A stretch of DNA of 64,000 nt from CAJAQL01 sp964442965 (GTDB lineage: Bacteria > Patescibacteriota > Minisyncoccia > UBA6257 > 2-01-FULL-56-20). The notes beneath the pieces were generated by a model. The model was not told where the DNA came from. It worked only from the letters and a program-made list of their open reading frames with translations, and did no database searches. The position numbers were made by a program, and so were the translations under genes. The stretch lies in contig CAYUBE010000001.1 in the NCBI GenBank assembly GCA_964442965.1, forward strand, positions 1 through 64,000, in the 5' to 3' direction. Positions 57,469 through 64,000 of this stretch are shown here, piece by piece; the first letter of the stretch is position 1; every line of letters starts with the position of its first letter.

Positions 57469-58944
57469 ATGCTGAGCGGCATGGCAGATTTTTTTATAGG
57501 GGATGTAGCTTTCGCGGCAGCGCTCGGTTTTCTCGCGGGAATTTTCGCCGCGGACCTTGGATGGAATTTTGCGGCATTCTCCGTCGGTGTTATTTTAATT
57601 TTCCCGATATTGAAATATGGCGCATCACTAGCGGCACGAATGGCTGCGGTCTTCGCGGCGATCATGCTTCTCGCATCCTTTGCAGGAATTTATTATTTTC
57701 ATTTTTTCCTGAATTGGCGCGCGGCTGGCACACGGTTGCCGGATGGAAAATCTTCTTTTCAGGCAACGGTTGACGACGAACCTATTGCTTCGGAAAAATA
57801 TCTTTCGTTTTCCGCGAAGCTCCAGCCGCCGTTTTCCGGAAATATTTCCGTATTCGCATCGCCTGACAGCAACGTTCAGTATGGCGATCTCGTGAATATT
57901 TCGGGAACGGTTGAACCGCCCCGCGATGCGGGCGAAACATCGGCAGTATTCCCTAAAAATATCACGATTATTTCCCGCAACAACGGTTTTTGGTTAACAG
58001 AGGAATTACTGCATTTCAAAGTGGCGGTCAACGAAAAATTCGACGCGTTCTTATCGCAGGACGCCGCGGCGCTCCTTGGTAGCCTGACGCTCGGCGGAAC
58101 AACCGGCATGAGCGGGGAATTGAAGAACGAAATGACCGTCTCGGAAACGCTTTACGTTACCTCAATGTACGGCTATAAAATGGCAATGATCGTCATGGCT
58201 CTTGAGGCGGTTTTGGCGGGTTTTATTGCGCGTCGCATCAGATTCGGCATTGAGATTTTTGTAACCGTATTTTTTCTGCTGATGTCGGGCGGCAGTATTT
58301 CCGCGCTCCGCGGCGGCGTGATGGCGTGCGCGCTGATATTTGCCAAAGAAACGGGGCGGATTTTTTCCAAGCGAAATACGCTCGCGCTCACTGCCGTGGG
58401 CATTGCTTTGTTTGATCCGATGGCCATCGTGCAGGCTGGATTTTTGTTTTCCTTTGCGAGCGTCGCCGGCATGGCGCTCCTTGCTAAACCGATTCGAAAG
58501 TTTCTGCGGCTCGGGGAAGGAAAGGGGATGTTGGCGTGGAGAGATGCCGTTGTTCTGAGCTTGGCGTCGCTTCTGCCGATTATTCCGCTCGTGAGCGCGA
58601 TGTTTGGATCGTTCTCGATGACGGCGGTTTTCGCGAACGTTCTGATCGCGCCCGCGATCCCGCTCGGCATGATCGCAGGAACTGCGCTCGCAGCGGCAGG
58701 TTTTCTTTCGCCGTACCTCGGATTTTTTGTCGCCCGCATGGCGGGCGTGGTGCTGGGCTATACATCCTGGGTGATTGGATTTTTCGCGATTCACCCGCTT
58801 CCCTTGCCTTTTTCGTTTTCTAACACACCGTCATTTTTAGTCTATTATGCTGTTCTCGTTCTTTTTGCGCATATCTATCGCACACCGGCAAAACTTCACT
58901 CAGGGATGCGCGCGGGATCCCATAAAAAAACAACAGCACCATAA
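57469..58944 (+). CDS. comEC: ComEC-type DNA uptake channel, membrane part
   Basis: 491 aa. An N-terminal helix bundle, a DUF4131-like extracytoplasmic beta domain (FQATVDDEPIASEKYLSFSAK, YGDLVNISGTVEP), then the Competence domain with about eight helices (LLGSLTLGGTTGMSGELKNE, LFDPMAIVQAGFLFSFASVAG). In classical ComEC a C-terminal metallo-beta-lactamase domain follows; here it is a separate gene starting 2 nt downstream. Transports single-stranded DNA across the membrane in natural transformation. Confidence 0.93.
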   Translation: MLSGMADFFIGDVAFAAALGFLAGIFAADLGWNFAAFSVGVILIFPILKYGASLAARMAAVFAAIMLLASFAGIYYFHFFLNWRAAGTRLPDGKSSFQATVDDEPIASEKYLSFSAKLQPPFSGNISVFASPDSNVQYGDLVNISGTVEPPRDAGETSAVFPKNITIISRNNGFWLTEELLHFKVAVNEKFDAFLSQDAAALLGSLTLGGTTGMSGELKNEMTVSETLYVTSMYGYKMAMIVMALEAVLAGFIARRIRFGIEIFVTVFFLLMSGGSISALRGGVMACALIFAKETGRIFSKRNTLALTAVGIALFDPMAIVQAGFLFSFASVAGMALLAKPIRKFLRLGEGKGMLAWRDAVVLSLASLLPIIPLVSAMFGSFSMTAVFANVLIAPAIPLGMIAGTALAAAGFLSPYLGFFVARMAGVVLGYTSWVIGFFAIHPLPLPFSFSNTPSFLVYYAVLVLFAHIYRTPAKLHSGMRAGSHKKTTAP

Positions 58945-58946
58945 CT

Positions 58947-59816
58947 ATGCAGAACAAAAAATCGGAGACGTGGTTTACGGTCGCCGTCGTTGCGTTCTGT
59001 ACACTTGACGTTCTTTGCTGGTTTTCGATCATAGCCGGACGGCCGATTGCCGCAGCACGAGCATATTTTCTCGATGTCGGCCAGGGCGACAGCGAACTCG
59101 TAGTTTTTCCCGGGGGCATCACGATGATGACGGACGCCGGCCCGACGGATGCGGTGCTCGGTAGTTTAGAAAAGGCATTGCTGGGAAAACGATATATTGA
59201 TCTTGCCCTTATCACGCACCCACAACTTGATCATTTTAATGGTTATAATTTCATCCTCGATCACTACGATGTCGGAGCATTTCTCTATAACGGACGCGAC
59301 GATTCAGACGTTGCGGCATGGACCGATCTGAAAAATAAGATCGTGGCGAAGCATATTCCGTTCATTACACTTGCGGCAGGGGACAGCGTACACTATGGGG
59401 AAGACGAGGTTGATATTTTGTCTCCCGACCGTGAATTTGCCCAAAGCGCGGAATTGAACGATACCGGCCTCGTCGAGATGATACGGACAGGCGACTTCCG
59501 CGCGCTCTTCACGGCGGATATCGGCTTCAACGTCGAGGACTGGCTCGTCGCCAACGTAAAAGATCTTCGCGCAGATGTCTTGAAGGTGCCGCATCATGGA
59601 TCAAAATATTCGTCTGGTGACGCGTTTCTCCGCGCCGTGGATCCGTCGGTTGCGGTGATTGAAGTTGGTGCAAAGAATACGTATGGCCAGCCCGGTGCGG
59701 CAACCTTGGCGCGTATCGCATCATCCACGCACGCGGAAGTTTTTCGTACCGATCAAAACGGCAACGTAGGGATATCCTATGAAAATGGGAAATTGAATGT
59801 CCAGAGAGAAAAATAG
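58947..59816 (+). CDS. ComEC-associated metallo-beta-lactamase-fold nuclease
   Basis: 289 aa. Signal-anchor helix at the N-terminus (TVAVVAFCTLDVLCWFSII), then FLDVGQGDSELV, metal motif THPQLDHFNG (H-x3-D-H), TADIGFNVEDWLV and LKVPHHGSKYSSG, exactly as in the C-terminal domain of ComEC. Predicted to sit outside the membrane and degrade or process the non-transported DNA strand. Split from comEC (58944/58947 junction), which is usual in some Patescibacteria. Confidence 0.92.
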   Translation: MQNKKSETWFTVAVVAFCTLDVLCWFSIIAGRPIAAARAYFLDVGQGDSELVVFPGGITMMTDAGPTDAVLGSLEKALLGKRYIDLALITHPQLDHFNGYNFILDHYDVGAFLYNGRDDSDVAAWTDLKNKIVAKHIPFITLAAGDSVHYGEDEVDILSPDREFAQSAELNDTGLVEMIRTGDFRALFTADIGFNVEDWLVANVKDLRADVLKVPHHGSKYSSGDAFLRAVDPSVAVIEVGAKNTYGQPGAATLARIASSTHAEVFRTDQNGNVGISYENGKLNVQREK

Positions 59817-60045
59817 CACGATGCATCATTCGCGGACTTTCATGTGCCTGTTCGATTGAAAACACGCATGGCTATCGTAGCCAAGTTTCCTTTTTTTGAC
59901 ATCCTCCGGCGGCTCGACTTATGCTTATCATTGGATGAGCAAAGCTTCGCAAGTCGAGGACTTAGCTCTATATCTCACGTTCTTAAGAATGTGGGAATAG
60001 AGGCCGTATGGGCGTGTGATAAGACCCGAGATGGATTAAAAGATC
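59817..60045. other. Intergenic region with two palindromes
   Basis: CTCGACTT (about 59913) with AAGTCGAG (about 59951), and the TTCTTAAGAA-centred palindrome at 59973-59996 (TCTCAC/GTGGGA arms). A 68-codon frame spans it but follows the repeat structure and looks spurious. Confidence 0.5.
59973..59996. repeat. Palindrome with TTCTTAAGAA centre, second copy
   Basis: TCTCAC-G-TTCTTAAGAA-T-GTGGGA. Same layout as 37024-37055 with compensated arm changes. Confidence 0.65.
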
Positions 60046-60576
60046 ATGAAAAAAAGATTGACAAAAAATGGTGAACAAAACCAGAAAATCGGCGTTATTC
60101 CGGCGTTTTTCAACGATACGACAGGGAATATGCTTTCCCTTACATCCGTGATCGGGGAAGTGGTTTCCTTTATGGCGCAGGATCCGTCACATCGTTATCG
60201 GCTAACCATCGGAACCGATTCGGAGTTGTTGAGTAATAAGAACGCCGATTTTGTGACGGCGATTGTGGTTCATCGGATTGGCAATGGCGGTCGATACTTT
60301 TATCGCCGCTTTGAGCTCGGCACATTCCATACGCTCCGCGACCGTATTATCCGCGAGGCGTTGATTTCGGTGGACGTTGCGAAGGATGTCCTTCTGGAAC
60401 TCAAGAAATTCAAACTTCCTGATTTTGAGTTCGAGATTCACGCCGATATCGGCGAACATGGACCGACGAAAGCGCTCATTCAGGAAGTCGTTGGCATGGT
60501 TCGTGCAAACAATTTCGAGGTAAAAACCAAGCCCGAAAGTTATGCCGCGTCGAACGTAGCTGATAGGCATGTATAA
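60046..60576 (+). CDS. YkuK-family RNase H-like protein (DUF458)
   Basis: 176 aa. YkuK pattern: FFNDTTGNMLSLTSVIGEVVSFMAQDP, YRLTIGTDSELLSNKNADFVTAIVVHR, YFYRRFELGTFHTLRDRI, FEIHADIGEHGPTKALIQEVVGMV. The family has an RNase H-like fold of uncertain activity, with acidic residues at GTDSE and HADIGE. Followed by a GATTC-family palindrome and a second RNase H-like gene. Confidence 0.85.
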   Translation: MKKRLTKNGEQNQKIGVIPAFFNDTTGNMLSLTSVIGEVVSFMAQDPSHRYRLTIGTDSELLSNKNADFVTAIVVHRIGNGGRYFYRRFELGTFHTLRDRIIREALISVDVAKDVLLELKKFKLPDFEFEIHADIGEHGPTKALIQEVVGMVRANNFEVKTKPESYAASNVADRHV

Positions 60577-60582
60577 AATAGG

Positions 60583-60620
60583 ATTTTGATTCAGGAATCT
60601 TGAATCAAGATTCTTTTAAC
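60583..60620. repeat. Intergenic palindrome, GATTC family
   Basis: GATTCAGGAATC-TTGA-ATCAAGATTC arrangement fills the gap between the YkuK-like gene and the exonuclease gene and ends at the latter's start. Confidence 0.6.
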
Positions 60621-60621
60621 T

Positions 60622-61185
60622 ATGGATACTCTCGTTTTTGATATCGAAACCCAGAATTTCTTCACCGACCCGAATGTGGGTCGGGACAATTTTAATGCGC
60701 TGAAGATTTCTGTCGTGTGCGCATATTCCTATGCCGAAGACAACTACTTCTCCTTTGAAGAACATGAAATGCCGGCTGCCGCGGATCTGTTTGGCCGCGC
60801 GGAACGGCTTGTTGGCTTCAGTAGTAATCGCTACGACATTCCGGTGCTCAATCATTATTTCCAGCGTTTGCGGTTGCCGATCGAAAATCTCTGGAAAAAA
60901 GAACGCATTGATCTTCTTGAGGAGATTGAGCTCGCAACCGGCGAGCGGATCAGCTTGAGCCGGCTCGCCGAAGCGAATCTTGGAGAAAAGAAAGAACAGC
61001 ACGGCGCCGAAGCGATTCAGTTATACAAAGAGGGGAAAATGGACGAGCTTAAAAAATATTGCCTGAACGATGTCCGTCTGACGAAGGAGATTTATGATCT
61101 TTACGCAATTCAGCACTATCTTATGGTGCCCAGCAAAAAGACGGGCGAAACGGTTAAAGTAGAATTTGCTACGCTGATAGAGTGA
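60622..61185 (+). CDS. RNase H-like 3'-5' exonuclease (DnaQ/YprB type)
   Basis: 187 aa. DEDD-type residues visible: TLVFDIETQNFF (Asp, Glu), GFSSNRYDIPVLNHYF (Asp) and KKYCLNDVRLTKEIYDLY (Asp, with Tyr preceding, DEDDy-like). Typical YprB/RNase_H_2 exonuclease that may act in DNA repair or nucleotide salvage. The gene overlaps the next start. Confidence 0.85.
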   Translation: MDTLVFDIETQNFFTDPNVGRDNFNALKISVVCAYSYAEDNYFSFEEHEMPAAADLFGRAERLVGFSSNRYDIPVLNHYFQRLRLPIENLWKKERIDLLEEIELATGERISLSRLAEANLGEKKEQHGAEAIQLYKEGKMDELKKYCLNDVRLTKEIYDLYAIQHYLMVPSKKTGETVKVEFATLIE

Positions 61186-61196
61186 CGTTCGATGCT

Positions 61197-62264
61197 ATGA
61201 ATATAAAAGATGCTATTGAAAAAAGAGCAGCGCAGGGGATCGATGAAAAAGTATTTCCTGGTTGCGTGGTGGGTGTTGTTTCCCGAACCGGCGAGAGAAA
61301 TATTTTCCCAGTGGGAAAACTTACCTATGAAGATGATTCTCCTATCGTTCGGGAAGACACGATTTATGACGTTGCCTCAATCACAAAATCGGTTCCCGGC
61401 TCCTCGGTCCTTCTTGCGCTTATTGATGAAGGGAAGCTGAAGCTAGATGACCGGCTTGCGGATTATATTCCGGAATTCGCAAATCAAAAATGGAAGGAAG
61501 ATGTTTTAATAAAACACTTATTGACATACACGGTTGATTTTCTGGACGTGCCTTCAATGTCGACGATGAAGGACAAAAGTCCGGAAGAGATCGTCGAAAG
61601 AATCATATCCGCTCCGCTCAGGGTTCCGCCCGGAACGAGCTATGTATATGGAAATCCGACAGCTTTATTGATCGGTTTAGTCATACAAAAGATTACCGGC
61701 GCGCATTTGGATACGCTTGCGGACAAATACTTTTTTGAACCGCTTGGCATGAGGAGGACGACCTTTCATCCGGATAGGTTCAATAAATCAGAAATTGCAC
61801 CGACCGAAATCGATTCTGCGTGGCGGAAGAAAGTTGTTCATGCGGAAGTACATGATGAAAGTGCATCCGTTCTTATGAGAAATAATCCGACCGCGATTGC
61901 GGGATTGTTTTCAACAGTTCCCGACATGCTGACCTTTCAAGAAATGTTACTGAACGACGGCGTTCATCGCGGGAAACGATATTTTTCTCCGGAAATCATA
62001 AAGCAAATGTTTACCAATCAAGTTGATCCAGCCATTGGCAGTGTTGGCCTGGGATGGGAACTAAATAAACCGAGCTTCATGGGCCGATGTGCCCACGAGC
62101 ACATGTTAGGAAAAACGGGTTTCACTGGATGTGTTATGGTTGTCGACCCTGAACGTAAACTGGGATTCGCTCTGTTTTCCAATCGTACCTATCCGAAACG
62201 TCCGGCGGATAATCACGCCATCAACGAGGTGCGCCGCGATGTCGCTGATATTGTTTTCGGATAA
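61197..62264 (+). CDS. Serine beta-lactamase-like hydrolase (class C/esterase type)
   Basis: 355 aa from the ATG at 61197; a GTG at 61182 that overlaps the previous stop is also possible. SxxK motif ASITKSVPG, the YxN motif in YVYGNPTALLIG and a late HMLGKTGFTGC (KTG-like) identify the penicillin-binding-fold family. Long helical insertions are lacking, so esterase or peptidase function is more likely than antibiotic resistance. No signal peptide, so cytoplasmic. Confidence 0.85.
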   Translation: MNIKDAIEKRAAQGIDEKVFPGCVVGVVSRTGERNIFPVGKLTYEDDSPIVREDTIYDVASITKSVPGSSVLLALIDEGKLKLDDRLADYIPEFANQKWKEDVLIKHLLTYTVDFLDVPSMSTMKDKSPEEIVERIISAPLRVPPGTSYVYGNPTALLIGLVIQKITGAHLDTLADKYFFEPLGMRRTTFHPDRFNKSEIAPTEIDSAWRKKVVHAEVHDESASVLMRNNPTAIAGLFSTVPDMLTFQEMLLNDGVHRGKRYFSPEIIKQMFTNQVDPAIGSVGLGWELNKPSFMGRCAHEHMLGKTGFTGCVMVVDPERKLGFALFSNRTYPKRPADNHAINEVRRDVADIVFG

Positions 62265-62337
62265 GCATTGTCGATGCGATTTTCTGTGGAAACATCCTTT
62301 CTTGGGTGCTCCCATATTCAAATTCTTCGAAAAAATA

Positions 62338-62368
62338 AATAGGCGATCTCTCTAAGGAGTCGCCTATT
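62338..62368. terminator. Bidirectional terminator between convergent genes
   Basis: AATAGGCGA (62338-62346) and TCGCCTATT (62360-62368) with a T-run after on plus and T-rich sequence on minus. Confidence 0.8.
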
Positions 62369-62376
62369 ACTTTTTG

Positions 62377-63129
62377 TTATTTCTCTGGCACTAATTTCAG
62401 GAGTTTTATTGATATCAGATAGTAATTTAAAACTCCCAGGATTCCACCGGCAAAGGCCCCTATTAGTGCATTGCCGGATAGGTATCCGACATAAGTTCCT
62501 ATGGCAGCGTCAACGCCGCATAGTAATCGGATATCGGAATGAATGACAAAAAAAACATCTTTCAGAAACAACCTGGTCTTTTTGACACCCGCCGGTATTT
62601 TCTTGAATGTCTCGAATGACTTTTTCGCGGGCCAGTAGAAGATAAAAGCAAGCGGATTTCCGTACGCAATAAATTTCTTTGCCTCGGTGATCTTATCTTC
62701 ATAAGAAGCCTTGGAATCCTTGATATATCGTATATCGTTCACAAAAAGGCCGCATCCCGACAGTAACCCAACAAGAAACATGAGTATCTCTGCTCCAATA
62801 AAGATTTTTACGGGAGCAAGATGGTCATCTTTAGTTAGGCATATGGCAAAGATAAATATCCCGGCATAAAAGCCCATGACAATCCCAGAAGCGAGACTCA
62901 AAAAAAGTAGTTTGTACTTTAGCGGATTTGGTTTATGGGGTCTCCATGAAACCACATTATCCCATGATGTCCGTACCGCCCTGACCATTTCTTTTACGTT
63001 GTAGGACAAATACCCTACAAGACCCCCGGCCATCATTCCGATTAACCAACTATGAATAAGTTGGTTTGCAACTAGGGAACCGATCAGGGCTCCCAAAAAA
63101 CATGCAACGAACACTTTCAGTCCTTTCAT
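62377..63129 (-). CDS. Multi-pass membrane protein of unknown function
   Basis: 250 aa. At least five to six membrane helices. Two similar Gly/Ala-rich hairpins stand at the two ends: LGALIGSLVANQLIHSWLIGMMAGGLVG and GTYVGYLSGNALIGAFAGGILGVLNYYL, like glycine-zipper pairs. Strong AAGGAGGT ribosome site 5 nt from the ATG. No family recognised. Confidence 0.65.
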   Translation of the reverse strand: MKGLKVFVACFLGALIGSLVANQLIHSWLIGMMAGGLVGYLSYNVKEMVRAVRTSWDNVVSWRPHKPNPLKYKLLFLSLASGIVMGFYAGIFIFAICLTKDDHLAPVKIFIGAEILMFLVGLLSGCGLFVNDIRYIKDSKASYEDKITEAKKFIAYGNPLAFIFYWPAKKSFETFKKIPAGVKKTRLFLKDVFFVIHSDIRLLCGVDAAIGTYVGYLSGNALIGAFAGGILGVLNYYLISIKLLKLVPEK

Positions 63130-63303
63130 TAGGGACCTCCTTGTATTTTTTAGTGAGAGAATAATTTAATTATCAAGACTACTGCCTGCGTTGTAGCATA
63201 GATATACAATTACGTCAAACAGTTTTGGGTGAATTCTCACGCTCATTGCACAGAGGTTTGCAGGCTCATTGCACAGGCATTTTGATGCCCCATACTCCGA
63301 GGT
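63130..63303. other. Intergenic
   Basis: Contains a repeated CTCATTGCACAG (about 63240 and 63264) just before the transposase remnant. Nothing else seen. Confidence 0.4.
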
Positions 63304-63483
63304 ATGTCATATACACGCATTGGAAAGGAGGATTGGTCGGTCATTGCCCGCATGTTGCGGGCCGGATACGCGGGCGCCGGGATCGTCCGCATTCTCGGCA
63401 AGGATCCGAGCGCGGTCAACCGCCATATCAAAGAATATGGCGGCAGGGACGGATACGACGTCATGGTTTCGCGGGCTAGGTGA
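63304..63483 (+). pseudogene. IS30-family transposase remnant, N-terminal HTH only
   Basis: 59 codons: MSYTRIGKEDWSVIARMLRA, IVRILGKDPSAVNRHIKEYG and YDVMVSRAR reproduce the N-terminal helix-turn-helix of IS30 transposases (normally ILGR-STI-REI). The catalytic DDE domain is absent: the frame stops at 63481. It may be a degraded insertion, or a surviving HTH protein. Confidence 0.6.
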
Positions 63484-63513
63484 GATTCACTATAAAAACT
63501 TTTTGATTTTAAA

Positions 63514-63535
63514 GCGGAGAGGGTGAGAAATCGAA
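63514..63535 (-). repeat. Duplicated 3' end of tRNA-Ser
   Basis: GCGGAGAGGGTGAGA (15 nt exact, then a one-base shift and TCGAAC) repeats the 3' end of the tRNA-Ser gene at 63691-63712. Typical of an integration scar. Confidence 0.55.
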
Positions 63536-63559
63536 CAAAATTCCGCATCCGCAGAATTT

Positions 63560-63690
63560 TTTGAGAACCCTCGGTTCTCAATACTCTCCGACACGGGGAA
63601 CCGAACGCGGTTCCCCGATCCCCTCCGCGGTTCGAATCTCGCATTCGCGAAAACAAAAACAGCCACGGCAAGCATGGCTGTTCTTGTTTT
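63560..63690. other. Cluster of hairpins downstream of tRNA-Ser
   Basis: GAGAACC-CTC-GGTTCTC, GGGGAACC-GAACGC-GGTTCCCC and AACAGCCA...TGGCTGTT occur in series. The last is followed on the minus strand by a T-rich tract and may terminate the tRNA transcript. No gene. Confidence 0.5.
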
Positions 63691-63691
63691 G

Positions 63692-63778
63692 CGGAGAGGG
63701 TGAGATTCGAACTCACGGAGCCCTTTCGAGCTCACCGCATTTCGAGTGCGGCGCCTTCGACCACTCAGCCACCTCTCC
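63692..63778 (-). tRNA. tRNA-Ser (anticodon CGA)
   Basis: Minus-strand type II tRNA of 87 nt. Acceptor GGAGAGG/CCTCTCC with G73, anticodon arm CCGCA-CTCGAAA-TGCGG (anticodon CGA), long variable arm GAGCTCGAAAGGGCTC-like, and T-arm GTGAG-TTCGAAT-CTCAC. CCA is not encoded. Confidence 0.94.
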
Positions 63779-63841
63779 TTCTTCCGCGCTTTATTGTATA
63801 GGATTTTTACAAGAAAGCAACGAAACTGAAAAAAGAAAAGA

Positions 63842-63903
63842 TGTCATTTCGGCGAAAGCCGGAATCCAGAAAAACCTGGATCCCGTTTTGCAACGGGATG
63901 ACA
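63842..63903. repeat. Complete GC-rich palindromic repeat
   Basis: 62-bp element: terminal TGTCAT/ATGACA, arm 1 CGGC-GAAA-GCCG, middle ATCCAG-AAAAAC-CTGGAT, arm 2 CCCGTT-TTGC-AACGGG. As RNA or single strand it folds into a three-way structure with two stem-loops. The other copies in this window are judged against this one. Confidence 0.85.
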
Positions 63904-63921
63904 TAGGAGAGCCGAAATCTA

Positions 63922-64000
63922 ATGATTAAATATATATTAAAGAACATTTTGCGTTCGGATTTTTTCTTGGTAGAACGTATGGATGAAAAACAAAAAATAT
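63922..64000 (+). CDS. Possible start of a gene running off the window
   Basis: A frame from ATG 63922 (MIKYILKNILRSDFFLVERMDEKQK) stays open to the window end. An inner ATG at 63979 is an alternative start. Too short to identify. Confidence 0.3.
   Translation, partial: MIKYILKNILRSDFFLVERMDEKQKI

Noticed and set aside
59844..60074. 76-codon frame between the comEC partner and the YkuK-like gene
   Set aside because: It runs across two palindromes, overlaps the next gene start and has no ribosome site.
63243..63929. Frames over the tRNA-Ser locus (for example ending EGEIRTHGALSSSP)
   Set aside because: These are translations of tRNA sequence and palindromic repeats, a common annotation artefact.
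1..64000. CRISPR array or cas genes
   Set aside because: No regularly spaced direct repeats of 25-40 nt with unique spacers and no Cas motifs were seen. The repeats present are palindromic and dispersed.
1..64000. Alternative genetic code (TGA read as glycine)
   Set aside because: TGA ends many well-delimited genes here (for example rpiB, hisS, trmD-neighbouring genes) and no conserved glycine position is TGA-coded, so the standard bacterial code fits.

Overview
The window looks like a chromosome segment of a Patescibacteria / Candidate Phyla Radiation bacterium, most likely a Parcubacteria-type lineage. The evidence is the gene content and style: short compact proteins, a stand-alone N-terminal transketolase, ComEC split into a membrane protein and a separate metallo-beta-lactamase protein, a PilM/N/O set, DprA and ComF, DUF5666 and CYTH proteins, many 4-nt gene overlaps, and thymidylate/one-carbon genes without de novo purine or amino-acid pathways. 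TGA is a normal stop, so this is not a recoded Gracilibacteria-type genome. The assignment is inferred from gene content; no marker phylogeny could be run.

Layout. 0-3.9 kb: tRNA-Gly and a sugar-phosphate operon (gap, rpiB, rpe, transketolase N-half). 3.9-6.9 kb: ruvB and an SDR gene, each preceded or followed by a very similar intergenic cassette made of a strong promoter, a small hairpin RNA with terminator, and an aberrant tRNA-like gene. 6.8-12.4 kb: a minus-strand mobile element with a large serine recombinase at its left edge, a MerR-like protein, a phage-head-like zinc protein, a membrane protein, a strongly structured untranslated stretch and two small unknown genes. 12.6-26.7 kb: cell wall/envelope and information genes (lamin-tail protein, tsaE, rsh, topA, dprA, two glycosyltransferases, hydrolase, dedA, pth, lepB, hisS, HIT). 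27-31.8 kb: tRNA-Gly, tRNA-Arg, comF and pilM/N/O. 31.9-40.6 kb: nucleotide and one-carbon metabolism (dfrA, thyA, ndk, dcd, glyA, folD). 40.6-46.4 kb: two ABC export systems. 46.8-50.2 kb: an accessory island with an unknown 332-aa protein, an AbiEii-like nucleotidyltransferase pair, a 2H-phosphoesterase-like protein and three related coding relics. 50.5-55.4 kb: a sigma4/HARE-HTH regulator, a secretion-type ATPase pair and trmD. 55.5-63.1 kb: small unknown proteins including a four-repeat helical protein, the split comEC, nucleases and a serine hydrolase. 63.2-64 kb: IS30 transposase remnant, tRNA-Ser and palindromic repeats.

The genes connect as follows. gap/rpiB/rpe/tkt give a non-oxidative pentose phosphate route into lower glycolysis. 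dfrA-thyA-ndk-dcd-glyA-folD supply dTMP from scavenged nucleotides. pilMNO, comEC plus its MBL partner, comF and dprA form a DNA uptake and processing set that fits a nucleotide-scavenging lifestyle.

The most unusual signals are non-coding. They are a paralogous pair of small RNAs with compensating stem changes, at least six families of short palindromic repeats, several of which sit in frame inside housekeeping genes (trmD, tsaE, topA, folD, hisS, the gap 3' end), two tRNA-like genes with broken anticodon stems, and duplicated tRNA 3' ends beside real tRNAs.
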